Positions 55,278 through 64,000 of a stretch of 64,000 nt of DNA are shown here, in pieces. The stretch is taken from assembly GCF_003444775.1 (NCBI RefSeq), contig NZ_CP021082.1, forward strand, positions 248,001 to 312,000, given 5' to 3'. Numbering within the stretch: the stretch's first letter is position 1; every line of letters begins with the position of its first letter. Origin of the DNA: Deinococcus ficus (GTDB lineage: Bacteria; Deinococcota; Deinococci; Deinococcales; Deinococcaceae). The notes beneath the pieces were generated by a model that was not told where the DNA came from, made no database searches, and saw nothing but the letters and a program-made list of their open reading frames with translations. The translations under genes were made by a program, and so were the position numbers.

Positions 55278-57389
55278 TTACCGGTCCAACCAGTACGCGG
55301 CGGCCGCGGCAATCCCGAAGTCCTGCTCGATCTTGCCTTCCCACAGGGTCGCGGCCTTGTCCGGCCCGCCACCGATCGCTGCTTTTGCCTCCACCCGCAT
55401 GCCGGCGTCCGCAATGCCGTCCTTGTCGAATTTCAGGTACAGGCCTTCCTTGACGCTCAGGCCGGACTTGTTGTACTCGGCGAGCGGCGTGTTCTTCGGC
55501 TGCTTGAGTTCCGCCTTGACCCCGGCGAACACCGTGGCAGTGCCGTCCCAGCGCAGGTTGAGCTGCGCGAACGGGCCGACGTTGAACGCGGTCTTGAAAC
55601 TGGGTGCGAGTTCGATGTCCAGGCCCTTGCAGCTCACCCCGAAACTCAGGCCGAACTGGTGGGCCACCGGTCCGCCGTTGATGTTCGGGACCGCCACGCT
55701 GCCTGCTTTCGATTTCAGCTTGCCGCCGGTGGGCAGCCCACCACAGGGGTCGGCCGACAGGTCCGGCAGTGAGGCGAGGTCCAGCGAGCCCTGGGGCACC
55801 TGGCCGTCACACACCTCGTCGGGGACCTCGGACATGATCCACGCGGCGTCCACGACCGGGCCGTAGAACAGCGCCTTGGCGCGCGCCTCGGTGCCGAGCC
55901 GGAGGGCGAGGCGTTCGGTGGGGTCGGCGACGTTGGCGGCCAGGGCCGTCTCGTGTTTGGTCCGGAGGGATACCCAGCGCGCCATGGCCTGCTCCTGACC
56001 ACGCACGAAGGGCCGGAGTCCTTCCATGTACGCTCGGGCGGCCTCGTCATACACGCCTGCGCGCTGCTCACATCTGCCCTCGGCCCGGTCGGCGATGTCG
56101 TTGCGGATCTTCGCGAACCGCGGCACGGCCTCCAGAAACGCGTAGTGCGCGTCCCACGCGGCTTTGTACGCGCCCCACAGCTCCGGCTCGAAGTGCGCAT
56201 GAATGCTGGCGTCACGGACCAGCCGCATCCAGCGCTGCTCACCGGCGTCGAACCGGCTCCAGTTCGACAGTTGCGTCGCCCGGTCGTTCAGCGCGTCGGA
56301 CTCCTGACTTCCCCGGCGTTGAAGCGCCTCGTACTGGTCGTGCAGTGCGATGGCTTCCATGCGTGTCCGGGGCAGTTTGAGCTGGGGCAGTTCGTAGGAG
56401 ACGCCGCGGGTCAGGTCGAACAGGTCCTTCGCGGGGCGGCGACGGGCCGTGTCCTCCACAGGTTTGACTCCGGCCCCGTGCCGGCCGGGGACCGTTTCCT
56501 CCAGCGCGTAATCCCGACTGGCCTGCGGGTCGGGCGTCCGGCGCAGGCCCAGGCGAAGTTCCCCGGTCGCGGCGTCCACCTGTCCCAGGCACAGCAGGGC
56601 CTGGGACAGGTTCGTGTGCGCCTCCGCCAGGTCCGGGGCGAGCCGGAGGGCGGCGCGCAGGGGCACTTCCGCTTCCTTCCAGCGGCCCAGGCCGAGCAGG
56701 GCGTGCCCACGGTTCGAAAGCGCGATCGCCTGCCCGGGCACGCCGGCGGGAGCGGGCAGGGCGCCGCCCAGGCGCGCGGCCTCGTCAAGGAACGCGACCG
56801 CTTCATGGGGAAAGCCGGTCATCGAGAGCAGCCCGGCAGCGTTCACGAGGTTCCAGGCGTTCCTGGGTTGCGCGCGGTGCGACGCGAGCAGCATGGCCAG
56901 GGCGAGTTTGGGGTTCCGGCCCGCGAGCGAGGCGATCACGTCGTCACTGCCGGCCAGCGCCTTGGCCCTGCTGGCCTCCGCGCCCAGGACCTTCTCGACG
57001 TTCGCCAGGGCCTTCTGGAAGCTCAGGGCGCCGGGGGCGCTCCCGACAGGCAGGGGAGGGCTGCCCTTCTTCTTCTGCTCCTTGAGGCTCTCGATGCTCT
57101 GTTTGACGCCCGCGTACCCTTGATCGCCGGGTTTCATCGTGGCGAGCAGGGTCTCCAGGGACCTGATCATCTCGTCGATGTCGCGGCCCCCGCCGAGGGC
57201 CAGGCCGGGCGTGCCCGGGTCACGCACCCGGGGGGTGCACGCCGCGCTCCGCCGCTCGGCCACCTGCTTGCGGTGGTCGCCGATGGCGGGCAGGGTGGTC
57301 TGGTCACTCCAGGCGTGCCAGGTGCCGCCCGCCAGGGCCGAGGAGGCGAACAGGCTCAGTGAGACCGCGATGGCAGGGAATCTGGTCAT
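55278..57389 (-). CDS. Exported TPR-containing hypothetical protein, 703 aa
   Basis: Signal peptide 1-20 (SLSLFASSALA). Residues about 150-310 contain TPR motifs (NRGHALLGLGRWKEAEVPLR, EAHTNLSQALLCLGQVDAAT). The middle region is helical. The C-terminal third is beta-rich with NLRWDGTATVFAGVKAELKQ and a repeated Gly pattern. No enzyme motif. Probably a periplasmic or surface scaffold. Repeat copy D lies just upstream, in the same orientation. Confidence 0.72.
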   Translation of the reverse strand: MTRFPAIAVSLSLFASSALAGGTWHAWSDQTTLPAIGDHRKQVAERRSAACTPRVRDPGTPGLALGGGRDIDEMIRSLETLLATMKPGDQGYAGVKQSIESLKEQKKKGSPPLPVGSAPGALSFQKALANVEKVLGAEASRAKALAGSDDVIASLAGRNPKLALAMLLASHRAQPRNAWNLVNAAGLLSMTGFPHEAVAFLDEAARLGGALPAPAGVPGQAIALSNRGHALLGLGRWKEAEVPLRAALRLAPDLAEAHTNLSQALLCLGQVDAATGELRLGLRRTPDPQASRDYALEETVPGRHGAGVKPVEDTARRRPAKDLFDLTRGVSYELPQLKLPRTRMEAIALHDQYEALQRRGSQESDALNDRATQLSNWSRFDAGEQRWMRLVRDASIHAHFEPELWGAYKAAWDAHYAFLEAVPRFAKIRNDIADRAEGRCEQRAGVYDEAARAYMEGLRPFVRGQEQAMARWVSLRTKHETALAANVADPTERLALRLGTEARAKALFYGPVVDAAWIMSEVPDEVCDGQVPQGSLDLASLPDLSADPCGGLPTGGKLKSKAGSVAVPNINGGPVAHQFGLSFGVSCKGLDIELAPSFKTAFNVGPFAQLNLRWDGTATVFAGVKAELKQPKNTPLAEYNKSGLSVKEGLYLKFDKDGIADAGMRVEAKAAIGGGPDKAATLWEGKIEQDFGIAAAAAYWLDR

Positions 57390-57452
57390 GCCTTCACCCT
57401 GCCCGGGAGGGCATGGCAGGAGGATGATGCGCCGCCCGAAAAGGGAGAACAG

Positions 57453-57532
57453 GAGAAAGCCGCCCGTGGGCGGCTTGATGGTGAACAGGATACCGCCGTA
57501 TGCAGGGCGCGCCCAGGAGATGCATCACAGTC
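57453..57532 (-). repeat. Dispersed ~80-bp repeat with terminator, copy D
   Basis: On the minus strand: ACTGTGATGCATCTCCTGGG, C, variable spacer, GCATACGGCGGTATCCTG and TTCACCATCA, then hairpin AGCCGCCCACGGGCGGCTTT. The hairpin arms differ from copies A-C but still pair (GCCGCCC with GGGCGGC), so the stem is kept while sequence changes. It lies 64 nt upstream of the 703-aa gene start. The rest of 57390-57714 holds no gene. Confidence 0.75.
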
Positions 57533-57714
57533 GGGACCTGCCACGGCTCTTGCTGTCGTGGAGGGCCTCTCCCCTGCCTCCACGCTCGGAAGAACAGTCG
57601 TCCCATCTACAGCCAAGTCACCCGCTGCCGCCTCCAACCCAGCGACGGCAGCAGAGCGTCCCTCCCGCCCAGGGAGTCCAGGGCTGACCGGTCCGCAGCC
57701 CTGGCCGCCGGGTG

Positions 57715-58935
57715 TCAGGCTTGGGCGGTGGGTGAACCCAGGCGTACCCTGAGGCCCCGCAGTTCGTAGCCCTTGACGATCTCGTTGTACCCGACACTGG
57801 GGTGACGCACCAGGGTGAGGTCGTTCCACAGCAGCAGGCGGCGCAGGAACATGTCCGATTCCTTGATGGCCAGGAACGCGCCGGGGCAGCGGTGAGGACC
57901 GTCCCCGAAAGCCAGGCCCTGCGGAGGCACGCCGCGGGGCAGCGTCCGGTGGGGGCAGAGGCTGCCGGCGTCGGCGCCCATGACGTCAGGATCGGCGTTG
58001 GCGGCCTGCACGTTGATGGCGAAGGTCGTGCCGGCCGCGAGGGGCTGCCCGTTCACCACGGTGTCCTGCTCCGCGCGGCGGTAGAGCATCGCCACGACCG
58101 GGTCGAGGCGCAGCAGTTCGTGCAGGATGGCGTGGCGCGCGGGTTCCGTACTGTGCACGTACTCGGCACGCAGGTCGGGGCGCTGGAGCATCTGGTAGGC
58201 GGCCAGGGTAATGAACTCGCGGGTGGTGATCATCCCGGCGGTGGCGTAGGTGATGCACTCGGTCAGGATGTCCTGGTCGCTGTAGTCCCGGTCCAGCAGG
58301 TAGCTGATCAGGTCGTCCTGCCGTTCCCGGCGGCGCGCTTCGATCGCTGGTTTGACGTCCAGCATGAAAAAAAGGCTCACGGCGCCGCCCATCAGGGTGT
58401 CACGCAGCGGGGAGAGCCGGTTGTGCGCGTCCGGGGCGCTGTCCAGTCCGCCGGAAACGAACGCCTCGATGCGCCGCTCCAGGCCCGGCAGGCGGCTGCT
58501 GGTCAGGCCGACCACGTTGGACGCGACCTGCACGGCCAGCCGCAGGCTGAGGTCGTCGACGTTCATCTCTCCCTTGCGCAGGAGTTCGGCGATCAGGTCG
58601 TCGGCGAGCCGGGCGATCATCGGTCCGTAGCCGTTCACGGCGGCCGGCGTGAAGTACCGGGCGGTGGCGCGGCGCATCTCGACGTGTTCCTCGCCCTGCA
58701 TGTACAGCACCGGTGGGTGGGCGGCGCCCTGGACGTTGCCGGCCACCTTTGCCAGGAAGCCCGCCTGCGCCAGGGCCGGGTCTTTCAGGAGGGCGCGGCC
58801 GTCCTCGTACCGCTGGGCCTGCATGAGCGCGCCGCGCGGTGTCAGGGACCAGCTGTCGGTGAGCCGTTCCGGGCGGAGGGTCAGGGAGTCGGTGGCGCCG
58901 CTCATGGGGCAGCCGGGGGCACGGGGTTCGGTCAT
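57715..58935 (-). CDS. Cytochrome P450
   Basis: A 406-residue soluble bacterial P450. The oxygen-activating I-helix is [12 protein letters not shown], the K-helix ExxR is HELLRLDP, and the heme loop [10 protein letters not shown] has its Cys thiolate near residue 352. ATG 58935 has AAGGAGG 6 nt upstream. No ferredoxin or reductase gene is adjacent, so redox partners are elsewhere. Substrate unknown. A short dyad lies about 110 bp upstream. Confidence 0.93.
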   Translation of the reverse strand: MTEPRAPGCPMSGATDSLTLRPERLTDSWSLTPRGALMQAQRYEDGRALLKDPALAQAGFLAKVAGNVQGAAHPPVLYMQGEEHVEMRRATARYFTPAAVNGYGPMIARLADDLIAELLRKGEMNVDDLSLRLAVQVASNVVGLTSSRLPGLERRIEAFVSGGLDSAPDAHNRLSPLRDTLMGGAVSLFFMLDVKPAIEARRRERQDDLISYLLDRDYSDQDILTECITYATAGMITTREFITLAAYQMLQRPDLRAEYVHSTEPARHAILHELLRLDPVVAMLYRRAEQDTVVNGQPLAAGTTFAINVQAANADPDVMGADAGSLCPHRTLPRGVPPQGLAFGDGPHRCPGAFLAIKESDMFLRRLLLWNDLTLVRHPSVGYNEIVKGYELRGLRVRLGSPTAQA

Positions 58936-59409
58936 GGGGGTCCTCCTTGAGGGGGGTCTGGCCGGGAGACCCAAGGTTCCTGGACCTCAGCAGGCGCACA
59001 TGCGCCCTGGTCTCTGACATCTCCGGAGACTGTCTGCGTCTCATGTTATTGCGGCGTGCAATTACCCTTTGTGGCCGAACCGACGGAAGGGCCCCGTTGC
59101 CTGACCGAACAGTGACCGGGCGGTGACCGTCAAGGGCATGTGGTGGGGCACTCTGGAAAGCCCCGGGGGTTCGTCCACCGCCGCCATGGATTTTCAATCC
59201 GTCTCCAGGCAGCCGGACCGACGTCATGCGCGGCCGTGACAGCTGCCCGGCGCCGGCTCCTCGACGACTGCTGAGCCCATGCCCCGACCTGAGGACACAC
59301 GGGCGTCGACGCGGCTGCCTGGGACTTCCCGCCCTCTCCCCTGCCGTTCCTGAAGGGAGCCCCGGGCAATCTCAGCCATGGCTTTCGTCAGCGTCGGGCA
59401 GAATGGCCC
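58936..59409. other. Intergenic region upstream of the P450 gene
   Basis: About 470 bases between the divergent P450 and PAS genes. No gene recognised; the only structure noted is the dyad at 59048-59062, which sits in a local AT-rich island. Confidence 0.4.
59048..59062. promoter_or_regulatory. Dyad ATTGC-5nt-GCAAT upstream of the P450 gene
   Basis: Five-base perfect arms in a local AT-rich island, 113 bp from the P450 ATG and in the only plausible promoter zone. Candidate repressor operator; the regulator is unknown. Confidence 0.3.
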
Positions 59410-59949
59410 ATGGACGCCAGCCGCCCTCCGTCTTCCGGTCCCACCCGCTCGCGGCTGGCCGTGCTCGACCATCAGGGACACGTCATCGCCGCGAACGAGG
59501 CCTGGCTGCTGGCCGCGGACGACCCGAGTCCGGCCCTGGCGGGCTGCCGGCCGGGCGGCGACTTCGTGCAGTGGTGTGAGGCCCATCTGGACCACGCGGC
59601 CGGGCAGGCCGCCTCGGGGCTTCGTCAGGTGCTGGCCGGGGACATGGACACCTTTGTTCAGACACTGGGTGACCCAGGGCACCGCACGGAGCTCAGCGCG
59701 ACGCGGCTGCCGCACCAGCCCCACGTTCTCGTGACGCTCGAGGACGTCGCCGACCGGGAGGCGCAGGCGACGGCGCAGATCATCGACAACATCCAGGAGG
59801 CGTTCTTCGCACTGGACCGGGACTGGCGCGTCACGTACCTGAATGCCCGAGCCGAAGCCCTCCTGGACCGGCCCGCCACCGAACTGCTGGGCCGGAGCCT
59901 CTGGGAGACCTTCCCGCACGCCCTCCTCGGGCGGTACCTGGAGCGTTAA
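59410..59949 (+). CDS. PAS-domain protein, probably truncated
   Basis: A 179-residue protein with two PAS-like segments (LAVLDHQGHVIAANEAWLLA; then NIQEAFFALDRDWRVTYLNA, RAEALL, GRSLWETFPHAL). It stops inside the second PAS core, whose last strands and any kinase or cyclase output domain are missing. Deinococcus homologs are long PAS/GAF kinases, so this looks like the 5' end of one cut by a deletion. A free-standing PAS protein is the alternative. Confidence 0.6.
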   Translation: MDASRPPSSGPTRSRLAVLDHQGHVIAANEAWLLAADDPSPALAGCRPGGDFVQWCEAHLDHAAGQAASGLRQVLAGDMDTFVQTLGDPGHRTELSATRLPHQPHVLVTLEDVADREAQATAQIIDNIQEAFFALDRDWRVTYLNARAEALLDRPATELLGRSLWETFPHALLGRYLER

Positions 59950-59969
59950 CTGCTGGTCCTTGCGGCGGG

Positions 59970-60368
59970 TTACAGGTCCCGGGCAATCTCCCAGACGGTG
60001 CCCATCGGGTCCTGGAAGCTCGCGGTCCGGATGCCCCAGGGCCGGTCCATCGGTCCGTTCAGCAGCGTGACGCCCCGGGCGCTCAGTTCCGCGCACCAGG
60101 CGTCCACGTCGTCGACCTGCAGCGTGTACACCGCCCGGACCCCGGCGCCGGGGTCGGCGGCCCGGGCTGGCGTGATGAGTTCGTCGGCCTGTCCGATCGC
60201 GAGGATGTTGATGAGGGTCCCGCCGAACCGGAAGACCGCGGAGGTTTCGCCCTCGAAATGCACCGGCAGGCCGAAAACGCGCTGGTAGAAGGCGCGGGCG
60301 GCAGGGAGGTCCTCGGCGAAGAGGGTGATGGCGAAGATGTGGTCGGTCCAGGTCGGGTCCGTGGTCAT
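59970..60368 (-). CDS. VOC family (glyoxalase/dioxygenase-like) protein
   Basis: A 132-residue vicinal-oxygen-chelate protein with two beta-alpha-beta-beta-beta units. The first metal residue is in TDHIFAITLFAEDLPAARAF and the last Glu in FQDPMGTVWEIARD. Start ATG 60368 overlaps the hydrolase stop (ATGA). Substrate unknown; catechol dioxygenase, glyoxalase or antibiotic-binding roles are all possible. Confidence 0.87.
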   Translation of the reverse strand: MTTDPTWTDHIFAITLFAEDLPAARAFYQRVFGLPVHFEGETSAVFRFGGTLINILAIGQADELITPARAADPGAGVRAVYTLQVDDVDAWCAELSARGVTLLNGPMDRPWGIRTASFQDPMGTVWEIARDL

Positions 60369-61195
60369 GACGCTCCTTGAATCAGCCAGTCCAGGGCGTC
60401 CCCGCCCAGGTCGAGAATCGAGATGTGTCCGTCGTCCGGGCTGGTGTGGAGTTCGGCCCGGGGCAGGGCCGCCGCCAGCCAGGCGGCGTGGCGGACCGGC
60501 ACGATCCGGTCGGCTTCCCCGTGAAGCAGCAGCACGGGGGCCTGGATCTGGCCGGGGGCAAAGCCCCAGGGGCGGACGTACGCCAGGTCGTCGTCGATCA
60601 TGCCGCCCGGGCCGTGTTCGAGGGCAGGTCCGACGACCGAATGCAGCCACTGCCAGGAGGTCCCGAGCGCCTGGTGGTCCCGTGGGGTGAACATCTCCGG
60701 ATCGTACCCGCCGCCTGCGAGCACCCCGGCCAGGGCCGCCTCGCCCCGGGTGGCGGCCTCGAGTTCCGCGCGCCCGCCGGGGTACATGCCCTCGAAGTAC
60801 GCCAGCCCGGGCGCGCCGTGGGGCGCCAGACCGGCGACGCTGACCGCCGCCACGACCTGGCCGGGCAGCAGGGCGGCGCAGGCCAGCGCGTGCGGTCCCC
60901 CGCCGGAGTGACCCATCACCGCGAAGCGGTCGAGCTGCAGGTGCCCAGCGATCCAGGCGACGTCCCGCGCGACCTGGGCGACGTTCCGGCCTGGCAGTCG
61001 ACTGGACCCGCCGTACCCCGGGCGGTCATAACCGAGCCAGCGGACCGGCCAGCCCAGCAGCGGTTCAGGGGGCGCGCCGACGTTGGGGGTGCCGTGGTGC
61101 CAGAAGACGGTCAGGGCCGAGGGGTCCGGCGAGCCCGAGTCGTACACCTGCAGGGTTCGCCCGCCTGGCGCCGACAGCGTTCGCGTGATGACCAT
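60365..61195 (-). CDS. Alpha/beta hydrolase
   Basis: A 276-residue hydrolase. The oxyanion region is WHHGTPN, the nucleophile elbow GHSGGGPHAL (Ser near 95), and the acid and His of the triad lie near LLHGEADRIVPV and SPDDGHISI. Coupled to the VOC gene by a 4-nt overlap. Esterase or similar; substrate unknown. Confidence 0.9.
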   Translation of the reverse strand: MVITRTLSAPGGRTLQVYDSGSPDPSALTVFWHHGTPNVGAPPEPLLGWPVRWLGYDRPGYGGSSRLPGRNVAQVARDVAWIAGHLQLDRFAVMGHSGGGPHALACAALLPGQVVAAVSVAGLAPHGAPGLAYFEGMYPGGRAELEAATRGEAALAGVLAGGGYDPEMFTPRDHQALGTSWQWLHSVVGPALEHGPGGMIDDDLAYVRPWGFAPGQIQAPVLLLHGEADRIVPVRHAAWLAAALPRAELHTSPDDGHISILDLGGDALDWLIQGAS

Positions 61196-61348
61196 GTGCT
61201 GCTGATCTTGCCGGGCGGGCCCTGGGAATGCAACGCCAGCAGGCAGGGTGACGCACCGGGGCGCTGTGCAGGCAGCCTGCGCCCCGCTCTGTTGCCACGC
61301 CGACTTTTGACGGATTCCGCTGTGCGTGCCGGCCCCTAGGCTCCGGGC

Positions 61349-62680
61349 ATGCGTCCACTGGAATGGCTCGTCCTGCTCGCCTTCTTGCCGTTTGTCCTCC
61401 AGCTGTTCGTTCCCCAGCGCCCGCGGGGAGGCGTGGCCGCCTGGCTTCCCGGGGCCCTGCCGGCCCTGTGCAGCCTGCTGCAGCTGGCGCTGGAGGGGGG
61501 GCGCACGCAGATGATTCCGCTGTACCTGCTGGCGGTGAGCGCCCTGTTCCTGCAGGGCCAGTTCCTCAAGCGGCGGCCGGGCCGCGGGCTGCCCACGGTC
61601 TTCGGCGTGCTGGTCGCTGGTGCCGCCCTGCTTCCGGCGTGGGCGCTGCCGGTCTTCCAGCTGGGCCGGCCCACGGGAGCGTATCTCGTCGGCGTGACCG
61701 AGCGGGAAGTGGCGGTCCGGCCCGGTCGTCGGCTGATGACCACGGTCTGGTACCCGGCGTCGGCGCGCTCAGCCCCCGCGCCCCTGACGCGCGAACCCAC
61801 TCAGATCGCCACCGGACTGGGTCAGGCGTTCGGCGTTCCGGCAGCCGCGCCCTTCCTGCAGCACCTGCGGTACGTCAAGGTGACCGCCTCCGCGGACGCG
61901 CCCCCTGCGGCGCGGACCTTCCCCGTCCTGGTGTTCTCCCCGGGACTGACGGGCCTGCGCCTGCAGAGCAGCGAGACCTTCCAGGACCTTGCCAGCCACG
62001 GGTTCGTGGTCGTGGCGCTGGACCACACGGACGCGGCCGCCGTGACGGTCTTCCCGGACGGCGAGGTCCGCCCGTTCAACCTGGCCCGCTTCGGAATCCG
62101 GCCGGACCAGACCGAGCGGTCCACGGAGCTGCTGCTGCCCCACTGGATGAACGATCAACGGGCGGCGTATGACGCGCTGGCCTCCTGGAACGCGTCGGAC
62201 GCGCTGCTCGGGGGGCACCTTGACCTGGGCCGGGTGGCGTCGTTCGGTCACTCCTTCGGGGGCGTGACGGCGGTGGAGGTGTGCCGGGTCGAGCCGCGGT
62301 GCCGGGCGGCCGCGAACCTGGACGGCGGGTGGGCCCGGGGCATGCCGCCTCACGGCAGTCCGAAGCCGCTGCTGCTGATCAGCGCTCAGGCCAGCGCGGC
62401 CCTGCCGCAGGCCATGCAGCACTGGCGGCAGCTGATGGCGCTCAGTTCGGATCACCCGGTGTGGCTGGAACTGCCGAACAGCAATCACCTGTCGTTCACC
62501 CTCACGCCTCGCCTCTCCCCGCTGCTCTCCCCGCGCGGCTACCGATTGGAAGCGGGCCAGCGGTCGGTCGACGGGGCGCTGCGGTCATTTTTCCGCGCAT
62601 CCTTCGCCGGGCATCCCGAGACGTTCCTGACCGGCGTGAAAGGGCGGCAGGACCTGCGGCTGCGCCATCCCACCCCCTGA
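61349..62680 (+). CDS. Membrane-anchored alpha/beta hydrolase (PAF-acetylhydrolase-like)
   Basis: A 443-residue protein. Residues 1-115 hold three to four transmembrane helices. Residues about 120-440 form a hydrolase domain resembling platelet-activating-factor acetylhydrolase II/dienelactone hydrolases: LMTTVWYPAS, FPVLVFSPGLTGLRLQSSET, nucleophile GHSFGG (Ser near 300), DGGW and a late NSNHLSF His. Probably a lipid or ester hydrolase at the membrane. Confidence 0.87.
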   Translation: MRPLEWLVLLAFLPFVLQLFVPQRPRGGVAAWLPGALPALCSLLQLALEGGRTQMIPLYLLAVSALFLQGQFLKRRPGRGLPTVFGVLVAGAALLPAWALPVFQLGRPTGAYLVGVTEREVAVRPGRRLMTTVWYPASARSAPAPLTREPTQIATGLGQAFGVPAAAPFLQHLRYVKVTASADAPPAARTFPVLVFSPGLTGLRLQSSETFQDLASHGFVVVALDHTDAAAVTVFPDGEVRPFNLARFGIRPDQTERSTELLLPHWMNDQRAAYDALASWNASDALLGGHLDLGRVASFGHSFGGVTAVEVCRVEPRCRAAANLDGGWARGMPPHGSPKPLLLISAQASAALPQAMQHWRQLMALSSDHPVWLELPNSNHLSFTLTPRLSPLLSPRGYRLEAGQRSVDGALRSFFRASFAGHPETFLTGVKGRQDLRLRHPTP

Positions 62681-62708
62681 AGTGGCCGTGGGGGGAAGCA
62701 GGCGATCC

Positions 62709-63266
62709 TCACCGCGACGAAGTCGGGTGGAGCAGGGCCCGGAGCTGCCCGATGCTGCGCTGGTACAGCACGGGGTCGTTCAGGACCTTGGCCACCGTGT
62801 AGGCGCCCTGCACGACGAGGAACACCCGGTCAGGGTCACCGCCGGTCAGGGCCTGGGTCCGCTGGGCGACCGCCTGACGGTAGTGCTCGACGATCTCCGC
62901 GGCGCGGTCCGCGGCCGGGTCACCCAGGGCGCGCAGTTCGGTGGCCAGGGCGCCGAAGGGACAGCCGAGCTGGCTGGCTTCCGCGGGGTCCTCGAGCAGC
63001 CAGTCGAGGTACGCGGCCAGCCAGGCGCGGTCGTCCAGAGGGGAGAGCCGGTCGAGCAGGGCCTGGAGGTCGTGGGCGCATTCGTCAAGCACGGCCAGGA
63101 TGAGTTCCTCGCGCGTTTTGACGTAGTAGTAGAGGTTGCCCAGGGGCATCTCGGCGGCCCGGGCGACGTCCTTGAGGGTGGTGCCGCTGATGGCGTTTCG
63201 CCGGTACTCGCGCAGGGCGGCGCGGATGATCTCCTCGCGTTTTCCTTGCGTGGGCCGGGCAGTCAC
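62709..63266 (-). CDS. TetR family transcriptional regulator
   Basis: A 185-residue repressor. The N-terminal HTH is GTTLKDVARAAEMPLGNLYY, then YVKTREELI. The C-terminal ligand domain has GCPFGALATELRALGDPAAD, like the TetR_C subset that regulates oxidoreductases and hydrolases. Divergent from a secreted hydrolase, with a palindrome between them; it likely represses both genes. Confidence 0.92.
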   Translation of the reverse strand: MTARPTQGKREEIIRAALREYRRNAISGTTLKDVARAAEMPLGNLYYYVKTREELILAVLDECAHDLQALLDRLSPLDDRAWLAAYLDWLLEDPAEASQLGCPFGALATELRALGDPAADRAAEIVEHYRQAVAQRTQALTGGDPDRVFLVVQGAYTVAKVLNDPVLYQRSIGQLRALLHPTSSR

Positions 63267-63324
63267 TCTCCCAACATGCCATGAAGCCCGGTTCAGGAAC
63301 AGGGTCCGGGCTTCCCCCAGAATA

Positions 63325-63340
63325 AGTCAGAACACTGACT
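63325..63340. promoter_or_regulatory. Likely TetR operator AGTCAG-AACA-CTGACT
   Basis: Perfect 6-bp arms around a 4-bp centre, midway in the 111-bp gap between the divergent TetR and hydrolase genes. Size and position fit TetR-family operators. Confidence 0.6.
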
Positions 63341-63377
63341 GAATGGCCGGGACTACACGACCGGACCAGGGGAGACA

Positions 63378-64000
63378 CCATGAAACGCACCATGACACTG
63401 GCCCTCGGCTTCGCCCTTCTGACCGGAGCCGCCCAGGCCGGCAGCGCACCCGCCGCGCGGCAGGAAGGGCTGCTCGACATCAACGGGGCGCAGATCCACT
63501 ACGTCTCCCAGGGCGCCGGCACCCCCCTGCTGCTGCTGCACGGCTACCCCCTGAGCGGGGAACTGTTCGCCCGCAACCGCGACGCGCTCGCCGGCGCCGG
63601 CTACCGCGTGATCACCATCGACCACCGCGGGTACGGCCGGAGCACCGCACCGGCCAACAACCCCGGGAGCCTGGAAACCTACGCCAGCGACGCACTCGGC
63701 GTTCTGGACAAGCTCGGCGTTCCCAAGGCGGTCATCGGCGGCATGAGCATGGGCGGCCCGATCACCTTCGAGATGTACCGCCGCGCCCCGGAGCGGTTCC
63801 TGGGCATGATCCTGATCGCCACCCTCGCCAACCCGGCCGGGATCGTCGAGCAGCACATCTGGAAGGGCATGGCGCAGAAGGCCAGCACCTTCGGCCCGCA
63901 GTCCCTCGCGCCTGAACTGCTCAAGGACATGCTCACGGGCGACACCCGCACCCACCGGATGAACGACGCGAAGATCCTCACCGCCATCGTCAGCCAGGCG
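63378..64000 (+). CDS. Secreted alpha/beta hydrolase, 3' end outside the window
   Basis: ATG 63378 follows GGGGAGA. Signal peptide 1-20 (LLTGAAQAG), then an alpha/beta hydrolase: oxyanion motif LLLHGYPLSGELF, strand IDHRGYGRS, nucleophile elbow GGMSMGGPI (Ser near 126). About 207 residues are visible; the catalytic His lies beyond the edge. Haloperoxidase/esterase-like. Under probable TetR control. Confidence 0.88.

Overview
The window is typical of a Deinococcus chromosome. It is GC-rich with strong G/C bias at third codon positions. Several starts look leaderless, with a TANNNT -10 box 4-9 nt before GTG. The protein families fit (PAS-AraC, HD-GYP, PATAN/roadblock, DUF3006-MBL-Excalibur), and many small Deinococcus-type hypothetical genes are present. 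I saw no rRNA, tRNA or CRISPR array. Species cannot be fixed from sequence alone.

Layout. 1-9.7 kb: a trans-4-hydroxyproline catabolic cluster (epimerase, three-subunit D-hydroxyproline dehydrogenase, DapA-like deaminase, semialdehyde dehydrogenase) ending in a strong hairpin. It is flanked by two PAS-AraC regulators (one cut by the window edge) and an orphan family 5 solute-binding protein. 9.7-16.8 kb: a complete BceRS-BceAB-type peptide-antibiotic sensing and resistance module with a BceR-like operator between kinase and transporter, then a DUF4153-like membrane protein. 17-34.3 kb: an accessory zone of small hypothetical, lipoprotein, acetyltransferase, DinB and CPBP genes. It holds a DUF3006/MBL/Excalibur locus, tandem lipoproteins, a run of tiny ORFs, many decayed duplicates and three copies of an ~80-bp dispersed repeat. 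34.4-43.5 kb: a broken DUF421 gene, an FtsW/RodA protein, an M24 peptidase, an IS701-family element abutting an aldo/keto reductase, and a pseudogene patch (DUF6624-like, beta-lactamase-like). 43.6-54.2 kb: signalling and housekeeping genes (HD-GYP, RsgA, GAF kinase, GAF-winged-helix regulator, PATAN-GTPase-roadblock-V4R operon, nitronate monooxygenase). 54.5-64 kb: CBM-like lipoprotein, large TPR secreted protein, cytochrome P450, PAS fragment, glyoxalase/hydrolase pair, membrane alpha/beta hydrolase, and a TetR regulator divergent from a secreted hydrolase that runs off the end.

Functional links. The first cluster should convert trans-4-hydroxy-L-proline to 2-oxoglutarate. The Bce module couples antibiotic detection to its own transporter. 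The 50.5-52.6 kb operon resembles an MglA/MglB-like switch with an input domain. The most unusual signals are the dispersed repeat that carries its own terminator, three genes or ORFs interrupted by a single in-frame TAG, and a beta-lactamase-fold paralog that has lost every zinc ligand.
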